From Maratus speciosus (Eukaryota; Arthropoda; Arachnida; Araneae; Salticidae): a stretch of 64,000 bases of DNA. The DNA lies in the NCBI GenBank assembly GCA_963932465.1, contig OZ010798.1, positions 21,214,918-21,278,917 on the forward strand, given 5' to 3'. Both the position numbers and the translations under genes were made by a program. The notes under the pieces are model-generated. The model made no database searches. It was not told where the DNA came from and saw nothing but the letters and a program-made list of their open reading frames with translations. Below are positions 38,091-50,494 of this stretch, in pieces. The first letter of the stretch is position 1; each line of letters opens with the position of its first letter.

Positions 38091-39034
38091 ATATATAGTA
38101 TTTAGTATATATATTTTAAAGTTCACAATATCACTTATATAATATAAGACTGGATATATATTAAAGAGATAAATAACTGTTTTTTACATTAAAAATGTTT
38201 TTCAAACAATAAGAACAATACAATATGCAATCATTTCTTTTCTTTTTATGTTTGATTCTTTTTTTCTATTTTTTAGATGAATTTTTTTTCATAAAACATG
38301 CGAAATCTATTTAGCTCATATTCCCAAAATACGATATATTCAGGAATAAAAATTTAAATTAAATATGGCTTTTCAGCAATAACTGAAGAAAATTCGAAAT
38401 CATGATTACGCTAAGAAATATGTTTAAAATAAAAATATAAACATATTCCACAGAACATAAAAATCTAGACTCTATGTTCATATTTAATAAAACAATGACA
38501 GATCACAACACATAAAAAGAAATCTTACGCATTCTTAATCTTTAGATCAGCCTTAGAACTTATTAAAAAAGATGTGAGTTGATAAGCATTGTGTTTTTAG
38601 TGGAAAAATTAAAAATATTTTTGAATAATAGGGTTCTGCAAAATAGCGCTAAAAACATAAGATTTTATATTTAAAACAAAAATTTAAATGAAATCGGGCG
38701 TTTTTAATCATGTAACGTCCACCTATTATACAGTTATTAATAAAACTTTAAAAGTAACTAAAATACAGTAAACAATAACTTTTGATTAGATTTAAATTCA
38801 TTAGCAATAAATTTTAAGATCTAAATATTTCATAACATAATTAATGTACATCACAGGAATTATTAAAATACTAAATGGGTATCTGAAAAGAAAAAAAAAA
38901 CATTAACTGCGACTGAGATTTCGGTTAATTACTTGCCCTTATGGACGTTTTAAGATTATCATATATTTATAGGGCATGAAAGCAAACACAAGGGATATGA
39001 TTGTAATAAAAACTTTTAGTTTTTTTTTCTGTCA

Positions 39035-40338
39035 CTAGGGGGCTCGGCCCCCTACGAGCTACGCTCGCCAACCCCCGTCCAGACACCGCAGACTCTAAAT
39101 GCACGCTAATTTGATCGGCTTTAAAAAGATTTCGAAAGATTGAATTATAATTTAAAAAACAGTGGCGATCTCCCTATAAACGAATTTCTATTCATTTCTC
39201 TTTGATTGGGGAATTTTAACGCCAAATCCGCTGCGGTACTACTTGATTATCCTGTCGACCAATTTCGCCAAATTATATAAATCGCCAAACCACTCGCCAA
39301 ATTATACAAATTGATATAATTTTTATTTTAAATAACGAAAGAACAAATAAATTCGTACAACATTAATAAAAACACAAATAAAACGTCGAAATAAAAATAA
39401 CTTGATGACGTATACACGTGTAACAACATTTCAAAATAAGCTAATATAAAAGGAATTAAGTAAAGAGAGTCTTTGTCTACTGGTATTTTTTAACAAAGCG
39501 AAAAGAAAGTTCTTTTAAATGAGACATTTTAAATTAATTCTCAAAATATCAAATAAATGTCTAGCGCAATTTCTAAATTTAAACTTTTTTGCAATATTAT
39601 TTTGTGTTCATTTTATGTAATAACTATAATGTGACGTAAATATGACGTAATTTCTCCTAAGACTTCTAACGCATGTTAATGAATTTATTATTTTACAATA
39701 TCCTTTCTCTTTTAAAATTCACGTGTATACTTTTTATGACGTAATTTTTAATAAGTTCCTGCTTTTTATACGTAATTATTTAATTCTAATTTGAAAGTTT
39801 TTTTCCTGTTTATAATAGTCACGTGTAAATAATTTTTTAATTTGAAGCAAACATTATTGCTTGCGCTTTTTATACAGTTGGCAACAGTTTAAATTAGTAC
39901 AATTTTCTGAAATCTGTAAAAAATAGCTCTAGAAATGCTGAGAATTTGAATTTAAAATAGAAATAAAACCTGAAAAAATGAGTCAAAATTAAAAAATTAA
40001 TGTAATCTGCACTCCGGCAATTTCTAACGCATAAAATGATCTAAAAATGATTACACTGCCATGTATAGTTTTTGCTGCTATAAAACTTTTTTAGTGGAAC
40101 GATTTTGTCCAACTTTAGCATTAAATAACTCTTAAAATAATTCTTCGATTTGAAAACTGTCTACATCAGGGTGTTTATCAAACATTTCTGTATAAAACCA
40201 CCGATTTTCATATTTTTGTATGCATTATTTTTGTTAATATTAACGAAGAAAGGCCTCCGGTCACAAAAAAATCAAAACCGGCGGCGGCGGCGGCGGCGGC
40301 GGTGACAGCGGTAGTTACTTTTTTTTAGAATAGAGAGA
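39035..40338 (-). mobile_element. Complete non-autonomous Helitron (1304 bp)
   Basis: Minus strand 5' end A/TCTCTCTATTCTAAAA. The 3' end is GGGGGTTGGCGAGCGTAGCT then hairpin AGGGGGCCGAGCCCCCT overlapping CTAG/T. It interrupts a repeat whose uninterrupted copy is at 13560-14600; the junction falls at about 14115, between TCTGTCT and TAATCTAATTT. A (GGC)n tract lies near the 5' end and a partial hAT-like MITE at about 39232-39410. Confidence 0.85.
40281..40302. repeat. (GGC)n tract inside the Helitron
   Basis: About seven GGC units within otherwise AT-rich sequence, near the 5' end of the 39035-40338 Helitron. Confidence 0.8.
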
Positions 40339-41698
40339 TAATCTAATTTAATTCATGTGTAAGTTTAACTGAATTTTTCTTTAAAAGTTAAATTAGTATT
40401 ACAAATAATGAATTAAATAAATATTACTAATAAAGTATTTTATTCCAGTCTTTACTACGCTTGTATCTATTTTCATTTCATGCTGTAAAATATGAGATTC
40501 TTTTAAAATGCCCATAAAAGCAAAATAAAAAAAGAATCGACTCCATAAAAATGAATATTCACTCCTGTGAAAGAGTGGCTATTCATTCCTACCAAGAATG
40601 AAAAAATGCACTCCTTTAGCAAGAGTGAATAGTCACTCCTTAAAAAGAGTGATTATCCACACCAGTTAAGAGTGAATATTCACTTTCCTTGACTTTTCAA
40701 TCTTTCTAATATTCAAAAATTTCACTTTCGCTCAGAATGAATAGTCACTCTAAAGAGGTTGGACATATTTTGACTCTGCGATAGAGTGACTATTCACTCC
40801 TTTTTATTTAGAGTGAGGTTTCAAAAATTAGCCGGAAAGAGTTTCTTTCTTCATGAAACGGTCAATAAACATGAAAAAAGAAAAAAACTTTGAAGCCATC
40901 TTAAAATGAGACATGTCAAAATCGAGACCTTTCAAAATCACCGATTCAGTTATACCATGGTATTTTGGTTCGGGATGTTCTTGTATCATGTCCCTGATTT
41001 TATCAGTATATTAATGATTGTATGCAAATAAATTGTAGCAGTAAAAGTATTTTTGTAGAGAAAATTAAGAAAAAAAAAAAGAAAAAAGACAAATCCAAAT
41101 CCAAATGCTAAGGAAATCTGGATAAACATGCTTCAAAGGTCGTGGTCACACGGCGTGACCCCTAATTTCAAACTGACAAACGGCATCAAAAATATTTTAA
41201 TAAAATTTTCCTTTTATAAGGAATGTTTAGAAAAACGATATTTTATTTTCTAAGTAATTCGTTTGTAAATTCTGATGTCGGTCAATCATTTCATCATTTT
41301 ATGAACAGAATTTGTTTGCCTCTGAAAGGGTTAAAGATGAGTCAGAAATGGTTCAGAAAGTTTCGAGCTTTTGAGAAGGGATTTTGAAAAGCGCCTTAAA
41401 AGTAAAATATACTAAGATGAATGTAAGGAATGATTGGTGTTCCTAAATAGTGGTGTTAAATGCTTACGCTCTCTTACACACTCACTCACCTCTTACTCCC
41501 ACCCACTCACTTCCATACTCCCATTCTCACTCCTAAGAAAACACGCCTGGTGCAAAACATTGAAGAGAAACAAGACAAATTCTATTGTGTTTTATTCTAT
41601 TGCAGGAGGTTTAGTGATAACTATTACAATAAGAGTTTGGCTTTAGATTGATGTATTTACGAAGCCATTCACAAAAAGGGGGAGGCTTCGAAAATTAC

Positions 41699-41843
41699 CT
41701 GAGTATGTGACTTCGTTTTTATGTTCTTGAGAAGATGTGGAGGGCCGGTTAAACTATTGAGCTCCCCTTTTGACTTATCGAGGCTTGAAACAACGGAACA
41801 ATCCGGAGAAGAACTTCCTCGTATTCCGGAACCTCTTCTTTTT
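41699..41843 (-). CDS. Internal exon of the same gene (145 bp)
   Basis: A long T/C tract ending in TTTTTTGCAG precedes one split base and 48 codons. The donor is ACTCAG/GTAATT. The peptide starts KRRGSGIRGSSSPDC and ends KNIKTKSHTQ; it is basic and serine-rich, as in a disordered linker. Only this frame is open from acceptor to donor. It leaves in phase 0, which matches the exon at 10253 across an intron of about 31 kb. The entry phase does not match the 47395 donor, hence the missing exon noted there. Confidence is a little lower for that reason. Confidence 0.68.
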
Positions 41844-41931
41844 CTGCAAAAAAGAAAAAAAAAGTCAGAAATTATATTAAACAACTTTATTGTTGAAAAA
41901 CGAAGAAAAAACGAAATTGTTATTTTGTTAA

Positions 41932-42360
41932 GGCTGTTCTCAACTGCTCTGCTCAACAAGCGCAAAACGTTTTCACACATTTACAAATTCATTTTTTAAC
42001 GGAAAGATATGAAATTGGAAGGCCTGACTCGGGAAGCGATTTGGAATCGAATTGTGTTTTCCATTTTTTGATCAATAAATTACCTATTGAATTATGAGCG
42101 ATTTTGATCACGTGTGAAAAACGTTTTTCACCCTTCCTTGACTGGTTAACCTTCTTTTGCGCTTAAATTCGGTTCAAAACGCCCACTATGACACTATTTT
42201 CTGAAAAATCTATAGCATTTAAAAAAAGAAAAAAAAAAGGGAAAACACAGTTTGATGACCTAGTTTCTCAACAAGAACAACTGTTAGTTTCATGCATTTC
42301 CGAACACAAATGAATTAAAAATTGTGTTATAAAGTTGACCTTTTGGATTTAAGAACAGCC
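41932..42360 (+). mobile_element. TTAA-family MITE, best preserved copy
   Basis: TTAA stands at 41928-41931 and 42361-42364. The ends are GGCTGTTCTCAACTGCTCTG and TTTAAGAACAGCC, a short inverted repeat GGCTGTTCT. 429 bp. A TTAA target is used by piggyBac-like and a few other DNA transposons; superfamily membership is inference, as no transposase is present. Confidence 0.8.
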
Positions 42361-42429
42361 TTAAGTAAATAGCTTTGGAAAAGACTAATTTCATTCATCG
42401 GTTAGAGATAAATGACCTCTAAATTATAA

Positions 42430-43855
42430 GTAAGGATCGACCGAAATACGTTTTTAAGACCGAAACCGAAACCGAATTTCAATAATTCTTCTATTTTCGG
42501 CCGAAAACGAAAATGTCCAAGAAAAATCTTTAAGTCATTAATATGAACATAAATTTACAGAATTATTAATTAGTTATGCGCGTTTATGAAACATAAATAA
42601 TTATTATACGCATGGTCCAAGTTGGATATCTGTGCATCTGATACATACTTTTTATTTTCATATAAAATAAACTGTAATTCCTTCAGCAACGACAGAGAAT
42701 GGTTTTCTAATGATACGAATTTCATCTCACTAAAAATGTTTTAGGTATACATACCTCGATTTATCTTTTATAATGATTTTTGTTAAATGATACTTGAACT
42801 TTCATAAAGAGTATTCGAAACACTTCTGCATTTTCAAACTAAAAAATTTCTAAACTTAAAATTACACTGTGTACAAATTACTTAAAAGGTGAAAAAATAT
42901 TTAAAAAGGTGCTAAATTACTTTAATATTCTTAGTACTTTCAACTATACACATAGCCTTCGTCAGAGAATACAAAATACACGCTTTATTTTCAAATTTCA
43001 CCTAGTTGGTGTCGAAAGGAGTGAAAGTGAGAGTGAAATTTTAGATTCGGAAAACATTGAGAAAATATAAATATGGATGTAGAGGGAAGTGGAATATTAC
43101 GTGTTTTATGATTCTTTAAGCAAACTGAGTCAAATTCTGGGTATGTTGTAGGATAAACTTATTCGAATTTGGCTCAGTTTGCTTAAACAATCATAAAATA
43201 CGTAATATTCCACTTCCCTCTATATCGATATTTTTATTTTCCCAATGTTTTCCAGATCTAAAAATTGACTTTCAGTTTCACTCCTTTCGACACCAACTAG
43301 GTGAAATTTGAAAATAAGACGCGTGTATTTTGTATTCTCTGACGAAGGCTATGTATATAATTGAAAGTACTATAAAGTATTAAAGTAATTTAACATATTT
43401 TTAAATGCTTTTTCATCTTTTAGTAATTTGCACATAGTGTAATTTTTAGTTTCACTTTTTATCGATGAATTTAGCATTCTCTTTATTTATTTGCTAAAAA
43501 ATTTCCATTACTGTTAAGTCTGCAGCTTTAAAGGAGCACGTGAAAAGCGTCTTCAAAATTGAGTCATCTATGCATTACTTCTTTTATAATTTACATTGAC
43601 GTCTTGAGTCAGTCATGACTAATAGTTATAAACAGTGAAGTTCATGGCAATGAATAAAGTGTGTCTCATTTGAACCGATACAGCTCAAATCAATGAATAA
43701 TGGTGAAAATTTTCGAAAGAAGAAACGAGATTTTTGGAATACAGACAGTTTCGGTCGATCCAAATTCTAGACAACATTTTCGGCGAAACTCTAATTTTCG
43801 GCCGAAAACGAAAACGAAACCGAATCTTCGGTCGATTTCTAAGTACACTTTATTA
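42430..43855. mobile_element. GATCGACCGAA-ended element with internal foldback
   Basis: The left end carries GGATCGACCGAA then GACCGAAACCGAAACCGAA. The right end has GGCCGAAAACGAAAACGAAA then CTTCGGTCGATTT, which is the inverse. The middle (about 42860-43455) is a long palindrome with arms of about 280 bp (CGACACCAACTAGGTGAAAT and its inverse). No target duplication could be fixed, and there is no transposase frame. Ends of this style occur in hAT-like elements, so that is the tentative class. Confidence 0.5.
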
Positions 43856-43954
43856 GATATCTAAATAGCATGCAGTCAAGGAAATCGTCTCATCACTATT
43901 GCACAACGGACTTTTCCAAAAACTAAGTGTTATTTTCCATTACGACAAGGGCTA

Positions 43955-44156
43955 CACTGTTAAAAATTTCCAGCATTCTGCCCAATCATTTGACCGTTTT
44001 TATCGAAAACAGTTACACAACTGTAATTTAACACTATTCTGACCATATTATTGACCATTTTATGGTCAGAATATAGTTAAATTATGGTTATGAAACCGTT
44101 TTTTCAAAAAATGGTCAAATGACCGGACAGAATGCTGCACATTTTTTACCAAAGCC
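43955..44156. mobile_element. Small palindromic MITE
   Basis: The left end CACTGTTAAAAATTTCCAGC and the right part inverted (TAAAAAATGTGCAGCATTC) match imperfectly. The inner arms GGTCAAATGACC and TGACCAT/ATGGTCA give strong stem potential. A TA precedes the left end; the right boundary is uncertain. Confidence 0.5.
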
Positions 44157-44432
44157 CAAGGACATGTAATTATCATGAATTTAATAACTGTCTCTTTTTT
44201 AGTCAGTGTAAATATAGCTTGTAAATGTGACGGAGCTCTCTGCAAAATACTTATGTTAAATTTAAGCTTAAGCTTTTTGTAAATTAAAAAATGTAGCAAG
44301 GCTTCAATATATTTTCATTATCTTAAAAGTAAAGAGTGTGCACTTTATTTTAACAACTAAATAACACATAAAATCAATGGTTTTTAGAAGTCAGATAAAC
44401 ATTAGACCAAGCAGCAACTATCCTGGACTAGT

Positions 44433-44464
<32 letters not shown>

Positions 44465-44802
44465 GTGTTTTTCAATTTTCTGTATTTTAAAACAGATAAT
44501 AAAATTTTGAAAATTTTCACAAAAAGAAATTTCAACATTTATAGACTTTTTTTATTATTTAAAATTTAGCCAAATAGTTTTTCGAAACGCATTAAGTGTG
44601 TACATATCGCCTTCTCTCTCAGGTCAAAAATCGGGTTATTTTAGGCATTTGATATACGTATAAATTGTTTTAGCATGCAAGGTACCTCTAAAGCATCCTC
44701 ATAAATCGCCCTTTTTATTTTATTTTTTTACTTTCTTTACTTTTTTTCCAAAAATGTATTTTTTTTTCAATGTTTAGAAAGAATTCTCTTGACTTTACAG
44801 TA

Positions 44803-44964
44803 CACTCTTAAAAATCTGCAGATTTAGTTGCATAGTCGCTCCACCGCTTTAATAGAATATCTCTATTCTGACCAATGAGAATGCTCCGTAGTATAGTCAA
44901 GTAATCGTTTTCTATAAAAGCGGTGGAGTGACTATTTAGCAAAAGCTACAGATTTTTAACAGTG
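44803..44964. mobile_element. TA-flanked MITE (162 bp)
   Basis: Ends CACTCTTAAAAATCTGCAG and CTACAGATTTTTAACAGTG are inverted repeats that continue inward through ATAGTC.CTCCACCGCTTT. TA flanks both sides (44801-44802, 44965-44966). This is a Tc1/mariner-type footprint. Confidence 0.72.
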
Positions 44965-46103
44965 TAGGTAAAATGAAAGTAAATACATTAGTTAGAGTTT
45001 ATTATTGAGACTAATAATAGGCTCGAAGTAGCAGGAGTCGTTCGGTAGCTTCATCGCCCAAAGCCCTCCCTTCCCGCTTTTCGGTGTCTTTAATTTGTGT
45101 AATTTCCCTTTTAAATTTGTCCGGTTTCAATTTTTAATTTTTTTTTTCAACCTGGCTTTCGCTAGAGTGTCTTTTACTCGGGACGTGGCTGTAAAACTTT
45201 ACAATAAAATTTTCGGTAACCAAATATTAGTTAAAATAAAAAAAAAAAATGTTCTAATATCATCGTTTAAAGGATTAAAACTTACTTTTTTAAAATTTCT
45301 GTTTTTTGCATTTTTTTTTCTATTTTGAAATCTTTAAATGGACGTCTTTTAAAAATAAAATGGCGGATCAAACTGACTGCAGAAGTCCACCGAGATCTTG
45401 CTAAGTTCAGTACTGATGACTAGTTTCATCCAAATCGGTTTATAAATAAGAGTGTTATCGCATGACAAAAATCTCATACATACAGGTATTGTTAACCAAT
45501 AGCTAATTCTCAAACCGTTCATTTTAGAAGAATAATTCTAATTCCAAATATGTTTTTTAATTTATCCTATAAAATAATCATTTATGTCAAATTAGTTATT
45601 TTTTGAAAGTTTACGAAATTTAAATTTTTATAAGATCCCTCAATCCAATGAATTATATAAAAAAAAAGCTTTTACCACGATCTAAGAAGTCAAAAACATG
45701 TATCGGTAAAGAATCCTCGTAAAATATTCTTCTTCATTTTTTAACTCTTTTTTTTATGCACTTTTTAATGGACAAAAATCACTTGACGTCACAGTATGTA
45801 AAACAGAGTCATGATCGTTTGATTACGCTTCACATTCACTAAGTTTTTTTCGCTATTTCTCTCTGCAACGTTATTTTATTGCCACACTTATGAGCTCAGA
45901 AACTAAACTAATGAAAACAAAAGCATATTCTTTCATTATTTGAATATCAAATAATGAAATAATTGATAAAAGTACGATTTTCAAAAACTTAAATCGAAAA
46001 TTTTGTAAATACCAAATATTAACATTGATATCTTGAAATAAAACCATATTTAAGTAAAATATGTTTAATTTACATGAAGTATAAACAAACTTTCATTTAA
46101 ATA

Positions 46104-47047
46104 CACTGGCCTCCAAAAGTTTTTTGTTTATACCATACAGAGTTTTCAACCAAATTTAACACAACTTTCCGAAAACCTGACACGGAACAGTAGCCACAAT
46201 ATACTGCAATTAATGCATGAATATATTGAATACCGGATTAGATATGGGCATTTATATGAAATAATTTTAACTGCGCATGCGTGAAAGATTCTTTTTTTTT
46301 TTTAGTAATCAGCTATGTAGCGCAACTTATATAAAAATCCAATCAAATATCGTGAAAATTCACAAAGACATGGGCGATATAGTGAGTTGCTTTCTAAAAA
46401 TAGCTTTATTATAAGGGATTTTCCACAACTTTTCAATAATCTCACTATATCTTTCTGAGTTTTCACACTATTTCATCTGGAACTTTTATAGAAGTTGCAG
46501 AAAATAACTGACTACCACATTATGAAATGAAAATTTTAAAAACGTCCACGAATGCACAGTTAAAAATTATTTCATACAAGTGCCCATATCCAATATTCCA
46601 TATATTCATGTTTTAATTGCAGTGTACTGTTGCTAGTGTTCTTTTCGGAAAGTTGTGTTAAATTTGTTTGAAAACTCTGCATGCTATAAACAAAAAACTT
46701 TTGAATTTTTCACAAACACAATAACAACTTTACGAATATAAGTGCTATGCTTACACAAATGCACATAAACGTTGAACAGGGCCACAATAGTCATTTAACA
46801 CAGTGGCAAACCATTCTCAGCATTTTATGCTACATAGGTGATCGCAAATACTATTTTATTATTACATTTATTATTAGCCTCTTAATTGTCCTCCCGACTC
46901 AATCTTCACCAAGAAATATGAAATCAAATATGTTTCTTACATCCCTGAAGTTCAAGAACAATTCGACAATAATTTTGCTAGATATTCGACAAACTGTGTG
47001 CAATCAAAAACATCCAGAACCTGTTCCTTAAGTCTTGGAGGTCAGTG
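46104..47047. mobile_element. TA-flanked Tc1-like non-autonomous element (944 bp)
   Basis: Outer ends CACTGGCCTCCAAAAG and CTTGGAGGTCAGTG are inverted and TA-flanked. GGCCTCCAAAAG-type ends are typical of Tc1-like elements. Within it, about 46115-46715 is a second palindrome (GTTTTCAACCAAATTTAACA against TGTTAAATTTG...). A 94-codon frame at 46747-47031 does not resemble a transposase. Confidence 0.68.
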
Positions 47048-47394
47048 TACTTGAAATTTGTTATTTCGTAGTCATTGTCTATAACCTAATTTATTTTATC
47101 GTTATATTTCTAATAAGTTGGATAATGTAGACAAAATAAATCTGAAGTTAAATAAATATTCCTTTACATTGTTCCAATCGATTACATACGTTTGCATCAT
47201 TTCAGTAACAGAATAAAAAAAATAAGGGAATTCTTCAAGAACAGAATATTTTTCAAAGGAGCGATTTACCAAATGTTTCCCAAACACCTGTTTTTTTTTT
47301 CTATATAGACTCGAACCCAGGTGTAGAATTGGGTCCTTTATAGCAGAGAAAATAAGAAAAACAATGTAAAACATGGAAAATAAATTGAACTTAC

Positions 47395-47587
47395 CGGGAG
47401 CAACGCAGTGGAACTGCTTTTCGATGGTTTTACTTCCAGGGGTGGAAGATCAAAGTATTCCTCTTTCACAGGCTCCTGATCTAGTTCGACCCCGTCATCA
47501 TACGGATCATTTATCGGGTATGGTAAATCTTCAAAAATGGTCGCTAATGTCCCAACTTCTGGAAGTAATCTTCTTGGACGAATATCG
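47395..47587 (-). CDS. Internal exon of the same gene (193 bp)
   Basis: A CTTCTTTTTAG acceptor and a CTCCCG/GTAAGT donor bound one split-codon base and 64 open codons. The peptide begins DIRPRRLLPEVGTLATIFED, followed by a stretch rich in P, D and E (LPYPINDPYDDGVELDQEP) and a tail KPSKSSSTALLP. Entry phase matches the 52964 exon exactly. The proline and acidic content and the spacing of hydrophobics suggest short linear interaction segments rather than an enzyme domain; this is inference. The exon leaves in phase 0, but the next exon I can place (41843) needs two incoming bases, so at least one short exon probably lies between 47395 and 41843 and was not found. Confidence 0.82.
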
Positions 47588-47974
47588 CTAAAAAGAAGAA
47601 CAAATGCGTAGCAATTAGATTTATTGTCAAAGTAACTGATTTGTTTTATTTACCTGCTTACAAGCAAGGCTCGATGGATATGAAGAAGAGGTGGGATCAA
47701 TTAGAGTCCAGATAAGCCGTACTGTGAGAAAGGTTAAATTAAAATCGACCGAAATAAAAAGTACTCGTGAATAAAAAATTAAGTACCATATCAACATTTC
47801 ATTTAATTATTAAATTTATGAATTGCTCTAAAATCATTCATATAATTGGTAGCATTTTTTAAATACATTTTGCTATACAGTATGCCCACTAAAGTCCCTT
47901 GACACTTGCTTAAGGCTCCTGCCCCTGCCGGCGAAGGCACTCACGATCTAATGCTAATCCTATGGGGAGGGATT

Positions 47975-48118
47975 TTTTTTAAAAAATGGAAAACACAGTT
48001 CGATTCCAAATCGCTTCCCTAGTCAGGCATTCCAATATTACAGCTTTCCGTTAAAAAATGAATTTGTAAATGTGTCAAAACGTTTTGTGCTTGTTGAACA
48101 GAGCAGTTGAGAATAGCC
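47975..48118 (-). mobile_element. TTAA-family MITE fragment
   Basis: The terminal ~140 bp of the family only: AACACAGTTCGATTCCAAAT, CAAAACGTTTTGTGCTTG, and end GAGAATAGCC followed by TTAG (a mutated TTAA). The other end is missing. Confidence 0.6.
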
Positions 48119-49124
48119 TTAGGCACTTTTTCCGTCAGGCGAAAAAACTCGCAAGCTAATGTTAAACGTTTGGGGAGGTTATTTGTAAATATCTCGTTTG
48201 CAATTCGAAATTTTTTAATATTTTTTTTCGCATTAGATTTTATATGCCTTCAAAGAGTCTTTCAGAACATAAACATTTCCATTTTAGTAAGAATTCTCAG
48301 AAAATGTATTTTTTACTCTATTTTTTTTTTTACTAATTAAAATAATGGGCAGAGGAAGATTGGGCATGTAAGAACTTTATTTTAATTTCGCAATATTTGA
48401 GAAAATAATTTTTAACGATTATCAGATAGAAAACGAACTATAGAATTCAATTTTTTAAATTATCTCTAACTTATTATTAATTTTAAAACAAGAGTAATTA
48501 TTATAATTTTCACCATCTTCGCATTGATAATTTAGGACACAATAAAATCTGAACATAGCATATACCATCATTTTTAAGTATGTATGTGATTCAAAGTTAA
48601 TTTAATATGCGCACTGAAAATATTTTATAAGTTTCTACGTACTGCTACTTCTCTTTGATATTCCTTTTTAATACGGAAGTTTTGTAAATATATAGTATTA
48701 GAATGAATATTGTTATCAAAACATTAAATGAAAGTTTAGAAAAAAAATTAAATAGGAGCACTGCTGTTAAAAGAAACAAATAAAAAATACGAAAAACAAA
48801 TTCTATAAATAAATCAAAATCCGATAACTAAGTAAAATGCCAATGCTGCGTAGAGTAAAAGAGCTGAGTAAAAAAAAAAAAAAAAAAAGAAAAAAAAATG
48901 CATTTTCTGAGAATTTTTACTCATTAAAATAGAACTGTGCTTATATTTATCTTCCGAACGACTTTTTAAAGGCATATAAAATGAAATTTTATAATTTTAA
49001 TAGGAAAAATAATTGTTAGACGCTGATAAAAACGCAATTGGGTTGTACAGTGTTCCATCTACTTTGTAACGGAAATGGCGGACCTTTCGTCAATGTTCAA
49101 TCTCTCTCTAATGAAACATCTCTG

Positions 49125-49680
49125 AACGAAACCGCCTACGACCCCACCTGGTGGAAAATTGCAGAGTAAGCATTCCTATCTCGAAAACGGAAAGAGATAG
49201 GGGGAAAAATGTAATGCATCATCGATTCTGTATGAAAACGTACCTTGTGCACACTAATGCGAAGAATAGAATGTTTAAAACGCGTATTTGTTTTTCTAAA
49301 TTTTCTGCACTATGATCTGATAAAACGATCTTAGAAAGAAAAAACAACTAGTTATATCAATATACCTTTATTTGAAATGTTCAAACTTCTCATCGTCAGC
49401 TGCAATGCATATTTGGATGCACATTTGTCCGTAAAATAATCATTTTTCATTCCGTCAAGTTTCGTGACGTCACAGGGTAGGAAATTACGAAAAAACAAAT
49501 GCGCGTTTTAACCGTTCTATTTTTCGCATTTCTATTCACAACGTGTATTTTCGTGCTAAATCGGCGATGGTCTACAATTTGTAAATCACTTTTTTCCTCC
49601 TCTTTCTTTCATTTTTCGATTTAGGAATACTAACTCCGCAGTTTCCCACCAGGTGACGCCGTACGCGGTTTCATTTAACA
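49125..49680. repeat. Palindromic (foldback) element
   Basis: The left arm GAAACCGCCTACGACCCCAC...GGTGG...TTCCTATCTCGAAAA is repeated inverted at about 49595-49675 (TTTTCGATTTAGGAATA...CCACCAGGTGACGCCG). Arms are about 85 bp, with a CRE-like TGACGTCA at 49465-49480 in the loop. Ends and target duplication are not resolved. Confidence 0.5.
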
Positions 49681-50494
49681 GCACATGGCTACTTTATTAT
49701 ACCTAGACACCACTTTTATGAATATAACAGCAGCCTTTCCGAAGTTCAGAGGGTTGCAAGGGGCTTTATTGGGCATTTTGTGTATTGAAATTAAGATATA
49801 CGAGAAAGGCATAATTTTGATTTTTTTTTTAAATACTTTTATTCTCTTCATATTTTTACTGTCACCTTTTTTAATGCAGTGTAATTTGAATTTCTTCGCA
49901 GAAATGCACTGTAAAAACTACATAAATAAACAGGTAATAAAAAATGCATTCAAAATAAATTAAAAAATAAATGAAAATGTAAGATAAATCAAATATTTGT
50001 CTTTATATTCTTTTTTTTATTATTATTCAAATAAAAGGTTTTTGAATATCATCTATGTAAATTTCGAATTAGTTTTAACATTCCAAAACTTTTACAGAAG
50101 AAAGACGTTTTTATTGTCGAGAGGGCGATTTAAGTGTCAGCATTCACACTCGATGTCGTGGTTTAGTCCTCTTATATATTTTTACCATATTTGTACTCTG
50201 TAAAAAATATCTCGTTTAACATTAAACCATTGGATTGTCAAAAAAACAGAAGTATGAAAATTGGGTGTCATTAATTTTTCAAACTTCTAATTATGTGAAA
50301 TATAAACAAGTGTTCAAATGTTTAACAATCTATGACAATATGTAGCAATTAATATCAACAAAATGTTCTACGTAATCTGTTTGAGAACACGATGATATCC
50401 ACTTCGTTGTTCAGTAATAAGAACGTTGGCAACAAACCAAGACGTATCAGTTTCGAATCACGGTTCTATGACCTGTGCGTACGGAATTCCACTT

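Larger units (their letters stand above)
38330..40810 (+). repeat. Second copy of the GAGTGA-tailed repeat, interrupted by a Helitron
   Basis: It aligns with 13560-14600 on both sides of the Helitron (GGAATATGTTTAAA/AGAAATATGTTTAAAA, TAGACTCTATGTTCATATT, then the AGAGTGAATAGTCACTCC cluster at about 40555-40800). Confidence 0.65.
10254..41698 (-). other. Giant (about 31 kb) intron between exons 41843-41699 and 10253-10204
   Basis: Contains most of the mobile elements described separately: the duplicated segment, the 147-bp array, the transposase relic, two complete Helitrons, tRNA-like sequences and several MITEs. Stretches at 31.3-32.5, 33.0-33.85, 35.8-36.2, 36.7-37.1 and 40.85-41.65 kb show nothing beyond AT-rich sequence and an (ATT)n tract at about 35858-35913. 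Confidence 0.55.
41844..47394 (-). other. Intron region that probably hides one short exon
   Basis: The flanking exons disagree in phase (0 out, 2 bases required in), so a small exon of length 3n+2 is expected here. I scanned for acceptor-donor pairs with an open frame and found none that I trust. The interval carries a TTAA MITE, a GATCGACCGAA-type element with an internal foldback, three TA-flanked elements and a poly-T tract (44434-44461). Confidence 0.5.

Noticed and set aside
41470..41530. CT-rich tract with CTCACC/CTTAC donor-like sites
   Set aside because: Low-complexity sequence; no adjoining acceptor with an open frame.
44990..45090. GC-richer minus-strand frame (GDEATERLLLLRAYY)
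   Set aside because: Ends at a stop without a donor and lies in repeat-like sequence; no splice support.
46747..47031. Plus-strand 94-codon frame
   Set aside because: Lies wholly inside a TA-flanked non-autonomous element and shows no transposase motif; likely chance.
47102..47374. Minus-strand 90-codon open frame just past the 47395 donor, tested as the missing exon
   Set aside because: Available donors leave phase 0 or 1, not the two bases needed, and the acceptor is weak.
47640..47720. Possible minus-strand exon between CTCACAG and AAGCAG/GTAAAT
   Set aside because: The frame required by the flanking exons meets a TGA within eight codons.
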